A stretch of DNA of 23,936 bases, taken from the NCBI GenBank assembly GCA_964581795.1, contig CAZOPW010000036.1:1-23936 (forward strand). The letters run 5' to 3'. The position numbers and the translations under genes are program-made. This DNA is from EX4572-165 sp964581795 (GTDB taxonomy: Archaea; Thermoplasmatota; E2; DHVEG-1). Every line of letters begins with the position of its first letter. Position 1 is the first letter of the stretch. The notes beneath the pieces are model-generated. The model was given only the letters and a program-made list of their open reading frames with translations, was not told the origin of the DNA and searched no databases. Positions 22,622 to 23,936 of this stretch are shown piece after piece.

Positions 22622-23719
22622 TTAGATAAATCTCATATATTCCATAATCTGGGTTTTTTCATTGAGCTCTTCAACGGTATCGCCATAGGACATAACACCA
22701 TTCACAGAAACAAAATATCTCCAGTAATGAAGTGTCATCATTGATGGGTTCGATCGATGAATATTCATTGAGTCTAACGTTACGTCAATAAAAACCTCAT
22801 CTTGATCGATAAGTATGTGAAATTGTGTTGGAATAAACCGGTGATCTTTAAACATATATGACTCAGCAGAAAATGTGATATTATTTGGATCAATAACTAT
22901 GAATTCATTTTTTTGAGTGTTTAATACACCTAATTTATCACAAAATGTTTGTTGAAGTATACCTGTTTCCTTTATTTCTGCCCAAGCTAAATTAAGTGTT
23001 TCACCTGTTATTTTTCCCCAATACCATGACCATCCTCGTGCAGGTGTATTTAAACTAAAATTCCAATTATGATCGTGATACCCTCGCCCTTCAACTTTTA
23101 TTTCTTTTTCAGGGAGATGAATAGTTCCTTTAACTGTTCCTTTTGGTATCGCTACAGTCCATCCTTCATGAACAGTTTCATATGTCCAACCAGTTGTGTC
23201 ACTTTTAAAAGTGAGGTTGACTCCAACGTCATCTAAATTATATGATAAATGATAAATCCATTTACCAGATTCTTGATAAGAAGTTTTATTAAACTTCATA
23301 ACCGGTTTTTCATTAATTACTAAAAGAGGATATTCTTCAGAGACAAAGAAGTTGTGGGGAGGTATCCATGTAGTTTGATTGATAATAAGCTGTTGATTCT
23401 GATATATATTCATCGTTGGCCTTAGGAAATTCCAACCTCTGAAGGTAAATACTTTAAAACCAATATGCGCACTGTAATTTTCATTGAACATACAATCAAA
23501 ATACCACCATTCAACTGTTGGAATGTCAGTTGAACCATGAAAAGCATCATCTTTAGGAGTTATTGATTGTATTACTATCTGATCACTAGATTCTATGTTA
23601 AATAGATTTTTTAAAGTAAAAGTATGATTGAAAAAAGTAGCGGAATATGACGGCATGAGAAGGCAAAACAAAAGGATAAAAATCATACCCTTTTTTAATA
23701 ACCATCGTTTTGTTTTCAT
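22622..23719 (-). CDS. Exported CrtC/AttH-like (lipocalin-type) protein
   Basis: A 365-aa secreted protein of the hydroxyneurosporene-synthase (CrtC)/AttH-like family. A signal peptide covers about 1-26 (MKTKRWLLKKGMIFILLF...). The two lipocalin-like halves show the family motifs: VEWWYFDCMF (69-78), GYHDHNWNF (213-221) and RGWSWYWGKI just after. CrtC adds water to carotenoid double bonds, but most family members in non-phototrophs have unknown substrates, perhaps lipids. The start at 23719 gives a well-formed signal peptide; an in-frame ATG at 23752 would add eleven hydrophobic residues and lies inside the likely TATA region (23754-23762). The gene may be co-transcribed with comB. Confidence 0.82.
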   Translation of the reverse strand: MKTKRWLLKKGMIFILLFCLLMPSYSATFFNHTFTLKNLFNIESSDQIVIQSITPKDDAFHGSTDIPTVEWWYFDCMFNENYSAHIGFKVFTFRGWNFLRPTMNIYQNQQLIINQTTWIPPHNFFVSEEYPLLVINEKPVMKFNKTSYQESGKWIYHLSYNLDDVGVNLTFKSDTTGWTYETVHEGWTVAIPKGTVKGTIHLPEKEIKVEGRGYHDHNWNFSLNTPARGWSWYWGKITGETLNLAWAEIKETGILQQTFCDKLGVLNTQKNEFIVIDPNNITFSAESYMFKDHRFIPTQFHILIDQDEVFIDVTLDSMNIHRSNPSMMTLHYWRYFVSVNGVMSYGDTVEELNEKTQIMEYMRFI

Positions 23720-23799
23720 GGATGTCAACAATATAATTATTAAAAATGCCATATAAATTATTTATGGAAATAAAAATAAAAAATCACTTAAAACTTCAT

Positions 23800-23878
23800 G
23801 GGGGAGGCAGGCGGAGGAGTACCATTGTCGGCTAAAAAAAAATTTTAGTACTCACCGTGCATTCCCATCTCTCCGCCT
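23800..23878. other. Structured intergenic segment, possible small RNA
   Basis: AGGCGGAG (23809-23816) pairs exactly with CTCCGCCT (23871-23878). Directly inside it GAGTAC (23817-23822) pairs with GTACTC (23848-23853), and CTAAAA (23832-23837) with TTTTAG (23843-23848). GC-rich purine and pyrimidine runs flank it in otherwise AT-rich DNA. An AAATAAAAA stretch near 23770-23780 could be a plus-strand TATA box for a transcript starting at the G-run at 23800. It lies upstream of the CrtC-like gene and could instead be the 3' end of something beyond the window. No reading frame is present in 23753-23936. Confidence 0.35.
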
Positions 23879-23936
23879 AAACCTAAATAGATTTTCACAT
23901 ATAAAAGACTTTTTTTATTTTTTAATTTTAAATCAT

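Overview
The window is AT-rich archaeal chromosomal DNA. The archaeal assignment rests on a tRNA-Trp gene with a bulge-helix-bulge intron, a 32-residue eL41 ribosomal protein, a Nep1 rRNA methyltransferase, a split glycine dehydrogenase, and TATA boxes about 26 bases ahead of start codons that look leaderless. The mix of genes would suit an uncultured Thermoplasmatota-like euryarchaeon, but that placement is inference. I see no insertion sequence, integrase, CRISPR array or prophage.

Region 1 (1-4400) is metabolic. It holds a corrinoid adenosyltransferase (+), a FAHD1-like fumarylacetoacetate hydrolase-family enzyme (-), and the overlapping pair gcvPA-gcvPB for the P-protein of the glycine cleavage system (+). 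Region 2 (4429-7042, all -) reads, in transcription order, a cytosolic PAS-PAS sensor histidine kinase, a tandem zinc-ribbon protein, eL41, tRNA-Trp(CCA) and a two-helix membrane peptide. The 68-nt tRNA intron contains C, D', C' and D boxes with two 12-nt spacers. By the N+5 rule these point at C34 and C39 of the same tRNA, so the intron probably also serves as a methylation guide RNA.

Region 3 (7300-11600) has a nitroreductase, a candidate free-standing structured RNA (7956-8091) with its own TATA box, an exported GATase1-like protein, nep1, a convergent HAD phosphatase, a conserved-looking protein of unknown function, and a leaderless operon of a 40-residue peptide coupled by ATGA overlap to a 69-residue Sm-like protein. 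A perfect 12-bp hairpin separates this operon from the next, convergent gene.

Region 4 (11681-18849) is rich in envelope and exported proteins: a Vps62-like ectodomain on a multi-helix anchor, a RadC-family JAMM protein, a membrane-anchored DUF362 protein with an Ig-like tail, a class I/II aminotransferase, a CPHC thioredoxin-fold protein, and an exported staphylococcal-nuclease/lamin-tail fusion. Region 5 (18967-23936) has an ABC-2 type exporter pair, an RsuA/RluB-type pseudouridine synthase of bacterial style, a ComB-type 2-phosphosulfolactate phosphatase, an exported CrtC/AttH-like protein, and a second structured intergenic segment at the right edge.

Most genes stand alone with their own promoters. 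The only tight couplings are gcvPA/gcvPB, the 40-aa peptide with the Sm-like gene, the ABC pair, kinase with zinc-ribbon protein, and eL41 with tRNA-Trp. The strongest candidates for something new are RNA-level: the self-guiding tRNA-Trp intron and the structured RNA at 7956-8091.
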